From positions 124,001 to 188,000 of the forward strand of contig NZ_FNIG01000001.1 of the NCBI RefSeq assembly GCF_900103915.1: a stretch of DNA of 64,000 nt, given 5' to 3'. The translations under genes and the position numbers were made by a program. The stretch comes from Tenuibacillus multivorans. Lineage in GTDB: Bacteria > Bacillota > Bacilli > Bacillales > Alkalibacillaceae. Below are positions 43,607 to 51,994 of this stretch, piece by piece; within the stretch, counting starts at the first letter, position 1; every line of letters starts with the position of its first letter. The notes under the pieces are model-generated. The model was given only the letters and a program-made list of their open reading frames with translations. It was not told the DNA's origin and searched no databases.

Positions 43607-44326
43607 TTGGGATTATTTATAAACGGACATTCAAACATATATCAATCCAAACAGCCAATCAATGAGCCAAATCAGGAACAAGTTGTCGTCGATCGGTTTT
43701 CAGAATGGGCGAAGCAGCAAAAACGTATCAATCGACGCTTATCCCGCTCTTACAATATGTTGAACCATTTATATGAACGTCATGATAATACGCAAAAAGA
43801 TATTTTAAGAACTTTAGATGAGAACGAAAAACGTCATGATCATCATGATTCGTTTAAACAACAGGTGTTAAATCGTTTGTCTAAATCAGATCGTAGACAG
43901 ATGGAAATGGAGGATTGGATGAAACAAGAGGAGCTTGCGAAATCAGAGTTAATGGATGAGTTGAAAAGTTTGCATGACTCCAATCAAGCCATTATTAAGG
44001 AGTTAACAAAACAAGATCATTCGAGTGAAGAGCTGGCAGGTCAACTTCATGACATGTTAGAGGTACAACAAAAAATTGCCGAGCAGATAACGAGTCATGA
44101 CCATCAACAAAAACAAATAGTAGCTCAGCTCGAAAATCAAGAAGCTTTAATTGAAAAAATTGGCCGTCAAATGACGAATTTCCGTTCTATTTTGTATGAA
44201 AGAAGTAATCATTTAGCAGAAAAAATTGATGATCAGTATCAGCTTACTTCTGCGTATGTTCACAAACTCTTGACGGGTAAAGAAAACCCATTAACGTTCG
44301 TCGTATCTAAAAAGGATGAGGAGTAA
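43607..44326 (+). CDS. Coiled-coil protein of unknown function
   Basis: From about residue 20 to 220 the protein is a nearly continuous coiled coil rich in Glu, Gln, Lys and His (DRFSEWAKQQKRINRRLS, ELAKSELMDELKSLHDSNQ, EQITSHDHQQKQIVAQLE). No membrane segment or enzyme motif is present. The TTG at 43607 follows GGAAGTGG; the open frame extends upstream to 43508, but that part overlaps the rlmN terminator and is not translated. The 239-residue product may be structural or bind a partner. Confidence 0.7.
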   Translation: MGLFINGHSNIYQSKQPINEPNQEQVVVDRFSEWAKQQKRINRRLSRSYNMLNHLYERHDNTQKDILRTLDENEKRHDHHDSFKQQVLNRLSKSDRRQMEMEDWMKQEELAKSELMDELKSLHDSNQAIIKELTKQDHSSEELAGQLHDMLEVQQKIAEQITSHDHQQKQIVAQLENQEALIEKIGRQMTNFRSILYERSNHLAEKIDDQYQLTSAYVHKLLTGKENPLTFVVSKKDEE

Positions 44327-44329
44327 GTT

Positions 44330-44363
44330 AAAGGGAACTCGGTGTTAGTTGCGAGTTCCCTTT
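44330..44363. terminator. Bidirectional terminator between the coiled-coil gene and sspH
   Basis: AAAGGGAACTCG pairs perfectly with CGAGTTCCCTTT. Confidence 0.85.
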
Positions 44364-44367
44364 AACT

Positions 44368-44550
44368 TTACTGCTTTTCTCTAATGTTGGATAACTGTAC
44401 ATCAAATTCATTCGCTGGATCATCCAGGTAATAGACACGAGCGACATCATGATCGTCCTCAACATGTTGAATAAAAACCCGTTTGCCGTTAAATTGAACA
44501 TTGTGAAGCTTTGGTGAGCTTGCGATTTCTTCAGCACGTAAACGTTCCAT
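44368..44550 (-). CDS. sspH: Small acid-soluble spore protein, H-type
   Basis: The 60-residue protein matches SspH: ERLRAEEIASSP, then V.FNGKRVFIQHVED and a final VQLSNI. H-type SASPs are minor spore core proteins transcribed by sigma-G in the forespore. The start follows AAAGGAGGTCCCAG. A second sspH-like gene lies just upstream on the same strand, 69 bases away. Confidence 0.85.
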   Translation of the reverse strand: MERLRAEEIASSPKLHNVQFNGKRVFIQHVEDDHDVARVYYLDDPANEFDVQLSNIREKQ

Positions 44551-44619
44551 CTGGGACCTCCTTTAGAGAATCATTTAGTTATCATGAAGCGGATGGGAAA
44601 AATCCAACCACTTTACAAA

Positions 44620-44811
44620 CTAATGAATGGGGTCATCCTCATATAATCCACTAAGGTCTACTTCTTGGACATGATCCATATTATCAAGAGGAAAGACGGT
44701 TGCTGTACCACTGTTTTCATCTATATCTTGAACATATACCGGAAAACCGCGATATCTCACCTGAATTAAAGATGGTGATTCCACGATTTGCTTGAGTTCT
44801 TGTAAATCCAC
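44620..44811 (-). CDS. sspH: Small acid-soluble spore protein, H-type, second copy
   Basis: This 63-residue protein has the same pattern: LQELKQIVESPSLIQVRY.GFPVYVQDIDE, then ATVFPLDN and VDLSGLYED. It is divergent from the 44368-44550 copy, about 30 percent identical by eye, so the pair is an old duplication. ATG 44811 follows TGGAGGTTTCGCATC. Confidence 0.8.
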   Translation of the reverse strand: MDLQELKQIVESPSLIQVRYRGFPVYVQDIDENSGTATVFPLDNMDHVQEVDLSGLYEDDPIH

Positions 44812-44894
44812 GATGCGAAACCTCCATGATGTTGTTTTATTCTGTTGTGGTTTCTTTAATATTTTTAACTGAACGAGGTAAAATATACCCTATT

Positions 44895-44925
44895 AAAAAA
44901 TGCCCATCATTGACATGACAGGGCA
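44895..44925 (-). terminator. Leftward terminator between sspH and the small-peptide module
   Basis: On the minus strand TGCCC pairs with GGGCA, with TCAT/ATGA inside, followed by TTTTTTAAT. It would stop leftward transcripts coming from copy 2 of the small-peptide module. Confidence 0.65.
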
Positions 44926-45052
44926 CACCATTTAAAAGTTATTTCATTTATTGGAAAATTATATACAATTAAGAGCAAGCAGTTATCCGTTTAGCAAGGT
45001 AGTAGCTGTAGCCTTCTACCCGTCTTTCAGAGGCGAGAGAGGAGGTGAAAAA

Positions 45053-45199
45053 ATGGATATGAAAGTTGTGTGGGTTTTACATTCTTTGAGTGTATTTGAA
45101 ATCCCTATCCTTATTGTTCCGTTCATTTTGATTAAAACGGACATAAAGAAACTACCTTGCTCTGGCCAGCAGGGTAGTTTCAAGAAAAACAAACTATAA
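45053..45199 (+). CDS. Small hydrophobic peptide, putative type I toxin, copy 2 (48 aa)
   Basis: ATG 45053 follows GGAGGTGAAAAA. The peptide has a hydrophobic helix (VWVLHSLSVFEIPILIVPFI) and the tail KKLPCSGQQGSFKKNKL, sharing KLPC..QQGS.K.N with copy 1 (24929-25084). The tail codons form hairpin 45149-45180. The 5' UTR segment AGCAAGGTAGT (44993-45003) is perfectly complementary to the hairpin's 5' arm. Upstream CAAGCAGTT and downstream hairpins also match copy 1. A longer frame opens at 44951 but starts in the UTR without a ribosome site. Toxicity is inferred from design. Confidence 0.75.
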   Translation: MDMKVVWVLHSLSVFEIPILIVPFILIKTDIKKLPCSGQQGSFKKNKL

Positions 45200-45288
45200 A
45201 TTAATCAGCAATACCTTGTTGGCGGATGCTGTGAGAGATGAAATGTTCATGCATTCCATCTCTTTTAATTTTATTATTTGTATTTAAT
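45143..45288 (-). ncRNA. Putative antisense antitoxin RNA, copy 2
   Basis: A consensus promoter on the minus strand (TTGACA, 17 bases, TATATT) would start a transcript near 45288. It would run left through the mRNA's 3' hairpins and end at hairpin 45149-45180, which on that strand is followed by TTTCTTTATG. The resulting RNA of about 145 bases would cover the 3' end of the peptide mRNA, as RatA does for txpA. Confidence 0.65.
45235..45267 (+). terminator. Terminator of the peptide mRNA, copy 2
   Basis: GAGATGAAATG pairs with CATTCCATCTC (one mismatch), then TTTTAATTTT. Just before it CAGCA (45206-45210) pairs with TGCTG (45227-45231). Confidence 0.8.
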
Positions 45289-45294
45289 AGTTAT

Positions 45295-45323
45295 AATATA
45301 CCTTTTTGCCATAATCATGTCAA
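45295..45323 (-). promoter_or_regulatory. Consensus sigma-A promoter for the copy 2 antisense RNA
   Basis: On the minus strand: TTGACA (45323-45318), a 17-base spacer, TATATT (45300-45295). It points into the small-peptide gene; no protein gene lies close downstream in that direction. Confidence 0.8.
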
Positions 45324-45416
45324 CTAAGATAAATCGACAACTTCCCCTATTTACCCCTGCGTGCGACTGTGATATCTTAATATTAAGAAAATTTAAATAA
45401 TAGAGGGGAGAAATAC

Positions 45417-46556
45417 ATGATAGCGAGATATTTAGAAGAAGAGCACCAGTTATATCGCGATTCCTTACGCAAATTTTTAGAAAAAGAAGTAATCCCATAC
45501 TTTGACCAGTGGGAAGAAGAACGTTTGATTCCGCGTGAATTGTGGACAAATATGGGTGAAAACGGTTTTCTCTGTCCATGGGTGGATGAAAAGTACGGTG
45601 GCCTGAATGCCGATTTTGCTTATTCGGTCGTCTTTAACGAAGAGATTGAACGAGTGGGTACTGGCTTAGTCGGGCTTGGATTACATAATGATATCGTCGT
45701 TCCATATTTTGATTCGTATGGAACGGATGAGCAAAAAGAAAGATGGCTGCCGAAGTGTGTTACGGGTGAAAATATTACAGCGATTGCGATGACAGAGCCT
45801 GATGCCGGGTCCGACTTGGCGGGGATTAAAGCAACAGCCATCAAACAAGGAGATTACTATGTTTTAAATGGTCAAAAAACCTTTATTACGAACGGTATTC
45901 ACGCTGATTTAATTTTAGTCGTCGCGAAAACCGATCCAAAGGCTAAACATAAAGGCATTAGTTTATTTGTCGTTGAAAAAGATATGCCCGGTTTTTCACA
46001 TGGCCGTAAGTTAGATAAAGTTGGCCTTCATTCGCAGGATACCGCGGAACTTTTCTTTGAAGATGTTAAAGTCCCCGCTGAAAACCTGCTCGGTGAAGAA
46101 GGGAAAGGCTTTTATTATCTAATGGAAAAACTTCAACAGGAACGCTTAACCGTTGCGATTAGCGCTCAAGTGGCAGCTGAAGAAATGCTTGAGATGACAA
46201 CGGCTTATGTCAAGGAACGAAAAGCTTTTGGGCAATCGATATCAACGTTTCAAAACATCCAATTTAAAGTAGCAGAAATGGCGACAGAAATTCGAATCGG
46301 ACGCACGTATTTAGACGATGTGATAGAACGTCATATGAACGGTGAAGAAATTGTCACTGATGTCTCGATGGCGAAGTGGTGGATAACCGATATGGCAAGA
46401 CGTACAGCCACAACTTGTATGCAATTACATGGTGGATATGGCTATATGGAGGAATACCCGATCGCAAGGCGTTACCGCGATGTTCCGGTATCATCGATTT
46501 ATGCGGGAACGAATGACATCATGAAAAATATTATTGCGAAGAATATGGGGTTGTAA
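45417..46556 (+). CDS. Acyl-CoA dehydrogenase (long-chain/isovaleryl-type active site)
   Basis: The 379-residue flavoprotein has ITAIAMTEPDAGSDLAGIKA (FAD and substrate loop) and the C-terminal TCMQLHGGYGYMEEYPIARRYRD. The usual catalytic Glu in IYEGT is Ala here (SSIYAGTNDIM), but a Glu is present in KLQQERLTVA, the position used by long-chain and isovaleryl-CoA dehydrogenases. It therefore belongs to that branch and should be active. First gene of the acyl-CoA cluster, 2 bases before the CoA-transferase. Confidence 0.93.
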   Translation: MIARYLEEEHQLYRDSLRKFLEKEVIPYFDQWEEERLIPRELWTNMGENGFLCPWVDEKYGGLNADFAYSVVFNEEIERVGTGLVGLGLHNDIVVPYFDSYGTDEQKERWLPKCVTGENITAIAMTEPDAGSDLAGIKATAIKQGDYYVLNGQKTFITNGIHADLILVVAKTDPKAKHKGISLFVVEKDMPGFSHGRKLDKVGLHSQDTAELFFEDVKVPAENLLGEEGKGFYYLMEKLQQERLTVAISAQVAAEEMLEMTTAYVKERKAFGQSISTFQNIQFKVAEMATEIRIGRTYLDDVIERHMNGEEIVTDVSMAKWWITDMARRTATTCMQLHGGYGYMEEYPIARRYRDVPVSSIYAGTNDIMKNIIAKNMGL

Positions 46557-46558
46557 AG

Positions 46559-47668
46559 ATGCTACAAGGTTTAAGAGTCATCGACTTTTCACAATATCTT
46601 CCTGGCCCATTTGCGACATTACGTCTGGTTGATTGGGGTGCCGAAGTGATCAAGGTTGAACCACCTCAAGGTGATCCGGCAAGAGGCATGGCAAAAGAAG
46701 CTCTTTTTGCGGTCAATAATCGTGGGAAAAAGAGTGTTGCCATTAATTTAAAAGAAGAAAAGGGACAAAACCTGGCTTTAGACTTAATTAAAAAAGCTGA
46801 TGTCGTGGTCGAAAGCTTTAGGCCAGGCGTGATGAATCAATTTGGCTTAGGGTATGACCACGCCAAGTCAGTTAATGAGAAAATTGTTTATTTATCACTG
46901 ACGGGTTTCGGCCAAAACAGTCCATATAGGGATCAAGGAAGTCATGACTCGAATTATCTCGCGATGAGTGGCATGTTAAGTCAATTAAAAGACGTATCGG
47001 GAAGACCTATACATCCAACGAACACACTAGCGGATCTAATCGGAGGAATTGCAGCAAGCGAAGCAATTACAGCAGCCCTATTTCAGCGAGAAAAAACAGG
47101 AAATGGAACTTATATCGATTTAGCAATGACTGATGCGATCTTTAATATGATGGGAAATCATGTGATGCTATCACTCTTAGCTCAAATTAATTCAGGTATT
47201 CCGGTTCTAAATGGTTCATCAGCCAACTATCATATTTATAAGACCAAGGACGAGCGCTTCATGACTTTAGGCGCATTAGAATATAAGTTTTGGAAAAATT
47301 TTTGTGAAGCAGTAGGACGAGTTGACTGGCTTGAATCATATCCAGATCACTTAACAGACCAGAATCTATTCGAGGAAGTCGAGCAATTATTTTTAACAAA
47401 ACCACAGTCGGAATGGACCGAAATTGGTGAAGAGCATGACTGTTGTTTATTCCCTGTTCTTGAAATAGGTGAAGCGGTTAAGAGTGCCTATGTTAAAGAG
47501 CGCGATCTTATCAAAAATAATATGTTTGTTCAAACACATTATCAGTCGGCTCAGGATGGTGTAATATCGACAGCTAAGCTTTCTGAGCATACGGATGAAG
47601 TTTTATCTAAATTATTGAACAAAGATCCTCAAGAGATTCAACGTCTTCGAACAGATGGTGTTATTTAA
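46559..47668 (+). CDS. CaiB/BaiF-family (type III) CoA-transferase
   Basis: The protein starts LQGLRVIDFSQYLPGPFATLRLVDWGAEVIKVE, a family III signature (given here in part), with the catalytic Asp in NTLADLIGG (about residue 160). ESFRPGVMNQFGLGYD is also typical. At 369 residues it is near the family norm. Such enzymes move CoA between organic acids, which would activate an acid for the adjacent dehydrogenase. It starts 2 bases after the dehydrogenase stop, so both are co-transcribed. Confidence 0.9.
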   Translation: MLQGLRVIDFSQYLPGPFATLRLVDWGAEVIKVEPPQGDPARGMAKEALFAVNNRGKKSVAINLKEEKGQNLALDLIKKADVVVESFRPGVMNQFGLGYDHAKSVNEKIVYLSLTGFGQNSPYRDQGSHDSNYLAMSGMLSQLKDVSGRPIHPTNTLADLIGGIAASEAITAALFQREKTGNGTYIDLAMTDAIFNMMGNHVMLSLLAQINSGIPVLNGSSANYHIYKTKDERFMTLGALEYKFWKNFCEAVGRVDWLESYPDHLTDQNLFEEVEQLFLTKPQSEWTEIGEEHDCCLFPVLEIGEAVKSAYVKERDLIKNNMFVQTHYQSAQDGVISTAKLSEHTDEVLSKLLNKDPQEIQRLRTDGVI

Positions 47669-47698
47669 AATTTAATGATATAAAAGGAGAGGGTCTAT

Positions 47699-49312
47699 AT
47701 GATGGAAGGTGCTTTACTCATTAACAAAATGCTTGAGCGAGCAGAACAATTGTTTCCTAAGAAGGAAATCGTCTCACGGACCGCATCTGGAATTACGCGG
47801 CTAAATTATTCGGAGCTTGGGAAACGAACAAGGCGGCTGTCAAGCGCACTTGAAAAACTCGGAGTAGGACGAGGCGATAAAGTAGCAACACTAGCCTGGA
47901 ATGACCATCGTCATTTGGAAGCCTACTTTGGTATTCCGAGTATGGGGGCGGTGTTGCATACGATAAATATTCGCTTATCTCCCCAGCATATTGCCTATAT
48001 TATTAATCACGCCAAAGATAAAGTGTTATTAGTTGACCCAATGTTTTTACCCATTCTTGAAGCGATTAAAGATGAACTCTCCACTGTTGAAGCCCACATT
48101 ATTTTATCAGATGAACCACAATTACCTGATACGACATTAGCTCCACTTTACGCCTACGAGGAATTATTAACTGATGCCAATCCTAACTACGAATATCCAA
48201 ATGACCTCGATGAACATGATCCAGCTGGTATGTGTTATACGTCTGCTACGACGGGTTTGCCTAAAGGTGTCGTTTATTCGCATCGTGGCCTTGCACTGCA
48301 TAGTATGGCTTTAGGACTAGCGGATTCCGCAGCAATATCCGAATCGGACGTGGCGATGCCAGTTGTTCCAATGTTCCATGCCAATGCTTGGGGGATGCCA
48401 TTTGCCGCCACATGGTACGGCTCAACACAAGTTCTCCCAGGTCCTTCATTTACACCAGAGCTGTTAGCTAATTTAATCACACAAGAAAAGGTCACGATTA
48501 CAGCAGGGGTCCCAACGATTTGGCTCGGTTTATTAAAAGAACTTGATGCCAATGCCGAACAATATGACATGAGTTCCCTGCGCGCAGTGCTTTGTGGTGG
48601 GTCAGCAGCACCGAAGGGTATGATTCAAGCTTTTGAAACGAAGCACAAGATACCATTTATCCATGCTTATGGTATGACTGAAACGACGCCGCTCGTTACG
48701 TTATCAAGACTTAAGAGTCATCAGGAAGACTTACCATATGATGAGAAACTAGAAATTCGTGCCAAACAAGGCTATGTCGTACCAGGTCTCGAAATAAAAG
48801 TCGTTAACGATGATGGTGAAGTCGAATGGAATGGTGAAGACATGGGCGAATTACTTGTTCGTGGGCCTTGGATTGCTGAAGAATACTATAACGATGAGCG
48901 AAGTGCCGAGGCTTTCCGCGATGGTTGGCTCTACACAGGTGATATTGTCACCATTGATGAAGAAGGCGTTATGAAAATTGCTGATCGGACTAAAGATTTA
49001 GTCAAAAGCGGCGGGGAATGGATTTCAACTATTGATTTAGAGAATGTTCTCATGGCATATGAAGACGTGTTTGAAGCGGCGGTCGTCGGTGTACCACACC
49101 CTGAATGGCAGGAACGCCCGATTGCAGCAGTCGTATTAAAACCAGATGCTACGGTCAGCAAAAAAGAACTTTTTGAATTTCTAAAGCCACAATTTGCGAA
49201 CTGGTGGTTACCTGATGACATCATCTTTATGGATGAAATCCCAAAAACATCTGTCGGTAAATTCCAAAAAAACAGACTGCGAGAACAGCTTCAGGATTAT
49301 TTAACCGTTTAA
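47699..49312 (+). CDS. Acyl-CoA synthetase (AMP-forming)
   Basis: The 537-residue adenylating enzyme carries the P-loop-like YTSATTGLPKGVVYSH (usual TSGTTG, here with Ala), IHAYGMTETTPLVTLS, GWLYTGDIVTID and the C-terminal catalytic Lys in KTSVGKFQKNRLRE. This is the medium/long-chain fatty acyl-CoA ligase type. It is third in the operon, 30 bases after the CoA-transferase. It would activate the fatty acid that the cluster degrades. Confidence 0.93.
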   Translation: MMEGALLINKMLERAEQLFPKKEIVSRTASGITRLNYSELGKRTRRLSSALEKLGVGRGDKVATLAWNDHRHLEAYFGIPSMGAVLHTINIRLSPQHIAYIINHAKDKVLLVDPMFLPILEAIKDELSTVEAHIILSDEPQLPDTTLAPLYAYEELLTDANPNYEYPNDLDEHDPAGMCYTSATTGLPKGVVYSHRGLALHSMALGLADSAAISESDVAMPVVPMFHANAWGMPFAATWYGSTQVLPGPSFTPELLANLITQEKVTITAGVPTIWLGLLKELDANAEQYDMSSLRAVLCGGSAAPKGMIQAFETKHKIPFIHAYGMTETTPLVTLSRLKSHQEDLPYDEKLEIRAKQGYVVPGLEIKVVNDDGEVEWNGEDMGELLVRGPWIAEEYYNDERSAEAFRDGWLYTGDIVTIDEEGVMKIADRTKDLVKSGGEWISTIDLENVLMAYEDVFEAAVVGVPHPEWQERPIAAVVLKPDATVSKKELFEFLKPQFANWWLPDDIIFMDEIPKTSVGKFQKNRLREQLQDYLTV

Positions 49313-49326
49313 TGCTTAAATACACC

Positions 49327-49466
49327 GATAGGATTCAAAGTTACACCGATAGAATGTAGAAAAACGCCGATAGAATTCAAAGATACACCGATAGAATGTG
49401 GAAAAGCACCGATAGGATTCAAAGATACACCGATAGAACCTTCAAATACGCCGATAGAATGAAATT
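49327..49466 (+). repeat. Seven 21-bp tandem repeats
   Basis: The unit is ACACCGATAGAATTCAAAGAT with variants, repeated seven times between 49327 and 49466; CCGATAG is invariant, and the spacer alternates GGATTCAAAG and GAATGTRGAAA. The 21-bp period leaves all reading frames open, but no start or ribosome site exists. It lies between two genes of the acyl-CoA cluster. Similar CCGATA tandem repeats occur between genes in other Bacillaceae as I recall; function unknown. Confidence 0.85.
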
Positions 49467-49476
49467 AATGAAAGAA

Positions 49477-49500
49477 GGAACTCGCGGAAAAGCGAGTTCC
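49477..49500 (+). terminator. Hairpin before the MaoC gene
   Basis: GGAACTCGC pairs perfectly with GCGAGTTCC. The downstream T-content is modest, so it may be a weak terminator ending the three-gene operon. Confidence 0.6.
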
Positions 49501-49523
49501 TACATATTTATCGAGGTGAAATA

Positions 49524-49949
49524 ATGAAGTTAAACGAGTTTGAAGTCGGTCAAACCTTCCATACAGATCCAGTTACGGTAACGAAGGAAGCCATTTTAGA
49601 CTTTGCTAAAAACAATGACCCACAATATTTTCATATCGATGAAGTAGTAGCGAAACAAGGGCCTTTTGGCAGCTTAATCGCTTCAGGCTTCCAAACCTTA
49701 TCGATCGTTTGGGTCGAATTTATTAAAAAAGATATCCTCGGACGTGATTGTCTTGGCGGGATGGGTATGAATCAAATCGTTTGGCGCATTCCCGTCTACC
49801 CAGGTGATCAACTCCACGCAACCTTTACTGTCTCAAGTAAAAAAGAACTCGATCACGTAAAAGGCATCCTAAGCCTAGGTATAAAAGTTTTTAACCAAGG
49901 CGAAAAAGAAGTGATGAGCTGCGATACGATGATTATGATGCGAGCCTAA
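49524..49949 (+). CDS. MaoC-like (R)-enoyl-CoA hydratase
   Basis: The 141-residue hot-dog-fold protein has the hydratase 2 motif FAKNNDPQYFHIDEVVAKQGPFG with the catalytic Asp and His, followed by LIASGFQTL. It would hydrate 2-enoyl-CoA produced by the dehydrogenase upstream. It is convergent with the glycosyltransferase gene, stop codons overlapping by 4 bases. A hairpin and the tandem repeats separate it from the three-gene operon. Confidence 0.9.
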   Translation: MKLNEFEVGQTFHTDPVTVTKEAILDFAKNNDPQYFHIDEVVAKQGPFGSLIASGFQTLSIVWVEFIKKDILGRDCLGGMGMNQIVWRIPVYPGDQLHATFTVSSKKELDHVKGILSLGIKVFNQGEKEVMSCDTMIMMRA

Positions 49950-51010
49950 ATCGATTCATTTACTTTACCCTTAAATATAAATAGCTTCTGAACTAAATAA
50001 CTAACAATGAATAAAGAGGCATCCACTCCCATTTTTATGATGACCTCACCGTGCCCAATTATGGAGTAAATCAAGTACACACCAGTTGCTGAAGTAGCTA
50101 AAATGGCTATACTTAAGATCGCATACTTTAATAAAGACCGTTTTGAATCGGATTTAAAAACGATTTTTCGGTTAACGGTGTAGTTAAATAAAGCAGATAA
50201 CACACGCGCTAATATAGTCGCCACGATAACATGTTTCGTTTGGAAAAAAGGATCAAAGATAAAGACAAAAAGCGTATACAATAACATATCGATAATGTAT
50301 GACGCGACTGATGACAAAACATATTTAAAAAAGACAAAGTAAATCCGGATGGTATCAACAATCGGTCTAAAATGGGAGGAATCTTCTAAATAGACGGTCT
50401 TAATTGGTACTTCATGAATATCGATATCAAATTTATTAGCGTTCGTAATCATATTCATCTCAAATTCATAATGATCTCCAGGGATGTCAACTATTTCTTC
50501 CGCATAACGAATTGGAATGGCTCTTAATCCTGTATGTGTATCGTCTAACTTAATTCCTGTTTCGAACTTGATAGCATACCTCATCATGAAGTTGCCCACC
50601 CGACTTCTAAATGGCGCATCCTCTTTGGTAAAACTTCTTTTTCCTAAAACTAAGTCATCGGCTTGATTCTGCGATTCCTCCAAAACCCTTACAATATCCT
50701 TAGGTAGATGCTGACCATCACCATCGGCTGTAATAATTCGTTTTAATTCCGTTGATTCCTTAAGGCTATATTCAATTCCGGTTTTCAGTGCCGCTCCTTT
50801 ACCTTGATTCGTGTCATGATTCAGAACATGACACTGATAGTCATCTAATTGTTTGAAAATAGGTTGATGCTCCTCATCTGATCCATCATTCACAATTAAA
50901 ATATTGTTTAAATTCAATTCATTTAAATCTTTTATTAACTGAACCAGCTGATGATTAGGGTTATAGGCTGGAATGAGTATGACGTAAGGTGATGTGTGAT
51001 CTATAATCAA
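49946..51010 (-). CDS. Glycosyltransferase family 2 fused to GtrA-like membrane domain
   Basis: Residues 1-225 are a DPM1-like GT2 domain (ILIPAYNPN, IVNDGSD, TADGDGQHLP, TGLRAIPIRYAEEIVD). Residues 230-350 form four membrane helices of the GtrA family (LSSVASYIIDMLLYTLF, LARVLSALFNYTVNRKIVFK). It should transfer a sugar to a lipid carrier and help flip it, for wall or teichoic acid glycosylation. Fusion of the two functions in one chain is known but not the common arrangement. Confidence 0.88.
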   Translation of the reverse strand: MIIDHTSPYVILIPAYNPNHQLVQLIKDLNELNLNNILIVNDGSDEEHQPIFKQLDDYQCHVLNHDTNQGKGAALKTGIEYSLKESTELKRIITADGDGQHLPKDIVRVLEESQNQADDLVLGKRSFTKEDAPFRSRVGNFMMRYAIKFETGIKLDDTHTGLRAIPIRYAEEIVDIPGDHYEFEMNMITNANKFDIDIHEVPIKTVYLEDSSHFRPIVDTIRIYFVFFKYVLSSVASYIIDMLLYTLFVFIFDPFFQTKHVIVATILARVLSALFNYTVNRKIVFKSDSKRSLLKYAILSIAILATSATGVYLIYSIIGHGEVIIKMGVDASLFIVSYLVQKLFIFKGKVNESI

Positions 51011-51147
51011 TATGACGACCCCATTTCAATCAGCAATATATAAGCTTAGTACTACCCATTATTGAATGGATTCATGAGAGGGAACATATTTCATTTGGGA
51101 GGAAAAATGAGAAAAAGGCTTTGTCGCTGTACAATCTTAAATAAAAA

Positions 51148-51185
51148 ATGGAGATACCCATCTATCAAGAAATGGGTATCTCCAT
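51148..51185 (-). terminator. Terminator of the SDR-thiolase operon
   Basis: ATGGAGATACCCA pairs perfectly with TGGGTATCTCCAT; on the minus strand TTTTTTAT follows. Confidence 0.9.
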
Positions 51186-51197
51186 AAATTCGGCATT

Positions 51198-51974
51198 CTA
51201 CTTCGGCTGCATGCGAATGGCACCGTCCAATCGGATCACTTCACCGTTTAACATCGGGTTCTCAACAATGCTTTCTGCTAATTTCGCGTACTCAGAAGGA
51301 TAGCCTAACCGAGATGGGAAAGGCGTCATGGCACCGAGTGCATCACGTGCTTTTTCAGGTAACGATGCAAATAGCGGTGTATCGAATAAGCCAGGTGCAA
51401 TCGTCATGACGCGAATGCCATGAGGGGATAAATCGCGTGCAATTGGCATCGTCATTCCGACAATACCGCCTTTCGAAGCACTGTAGGCTGCCTGCCCGAC
51501 CTGGCCTTCATAAGCAGCGACTGAAGCGGTATTAATGATGACACCGCGTTCACCTTCGTCGCTTGGTTCATTAGCCGTCATCTGATCAGCCGCAAGACGA
51601 ATCATATTAAATGTTCCGACTAGGTTGACTTGGATAACTTTTTGAAAGGATTCAAGATCATGTACGCCTTTACTGCTCACCGTTTTTTTGGCTGCTCCAA
51701 TTCCTGCACAATTTACGACGATATGTAAATCGCCAAACGTATTTTTAACTTGTTCTAATGTACTCTGGACACTTTGTTCATCTGTGACATCAGTTTTAAT
51801 AAACTGAACTTGGTCTGACCCTAATTCATTAGCTAGGGATTGCCCTTTTTCTTCCTGTAAATCAGCGATTATTACGTTAGCACCATTTTGTACAAGGTTT
51901 CGGACGGTAGCTTCTCCTAAGCCTGAAGCTCCGCCAGTGACTAAGCCGACTTTGTTTTGAATATCCAAAATCAT
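51198..51974 (-). CDS. 3-hydroxyacyl-CoA dehydrogenase, SDR type
   Basis: The classical SDR motifs are complete: [12 protein letters not shown] (NAD loop), NCAGIG, and AAYSASKGG (Tyr-x-x-x-Lys). The inserts [20 protein letters not shown] and [18 protein letters not shown] resemble HSD17B10-type 3-hydroxyacyl-CoA dehydrogenases, which work in beta-oxidation of branched or long chains. It lies 20 bases after the thiolase gene in the same operon, supporting that assignment. Confidence 0.88.
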   Translation of the reverse strand: MILDIQNKVGLVTGGASGLGEATVRNLVQNGANVIIADLQEEKGQSLANELGSDQVQFIKTDVTDEQSVQSTLEQVKNTFGDLHIVVNCAGIGAAKKTVSSKGVHDLESFQKVIQVNLVGTFNMIRLAADQMTANEPSDEGERGVIINTASVAAYEGQVGQAAYSASKGGIVGMTMPIARDLSPHGIRVMTIAPGLFDTPLFASLPEKARDALGAMTPFPSRLGYPSEYAKLAESIVENPMLNGEVIRLDGAIRMQPK

Positions 51975-51994
51975 TCCTCCCCTATTGTAAAATT

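Noticed and set aside
44951-45052. Upstream extension of the copy 2 small peptide (34 more codons)
   Set aside because: It begins before the likely transcription start and has no ribosome site; the strong GGAGGTGA site serves ATG 45053.
45280-45416. FadR operator upstream of the acyl-CoA dehydrogenase
   Set aside because: No TGAATGA...TCATTCA-type palindrome is present in this region.
45417-46556. Catalytically dead acyl-CoA dehydrogenase because IYEGT reads IYAGT
   Set aside because: The long-chain and isovaleryl branch carries its catalytic Glu elsewhere, and a Glu is present there (QQERL).
49327-49466. CRISPR array
   Set aside because: The 21-bp period has no unique spacers; the units are repeats end to end.
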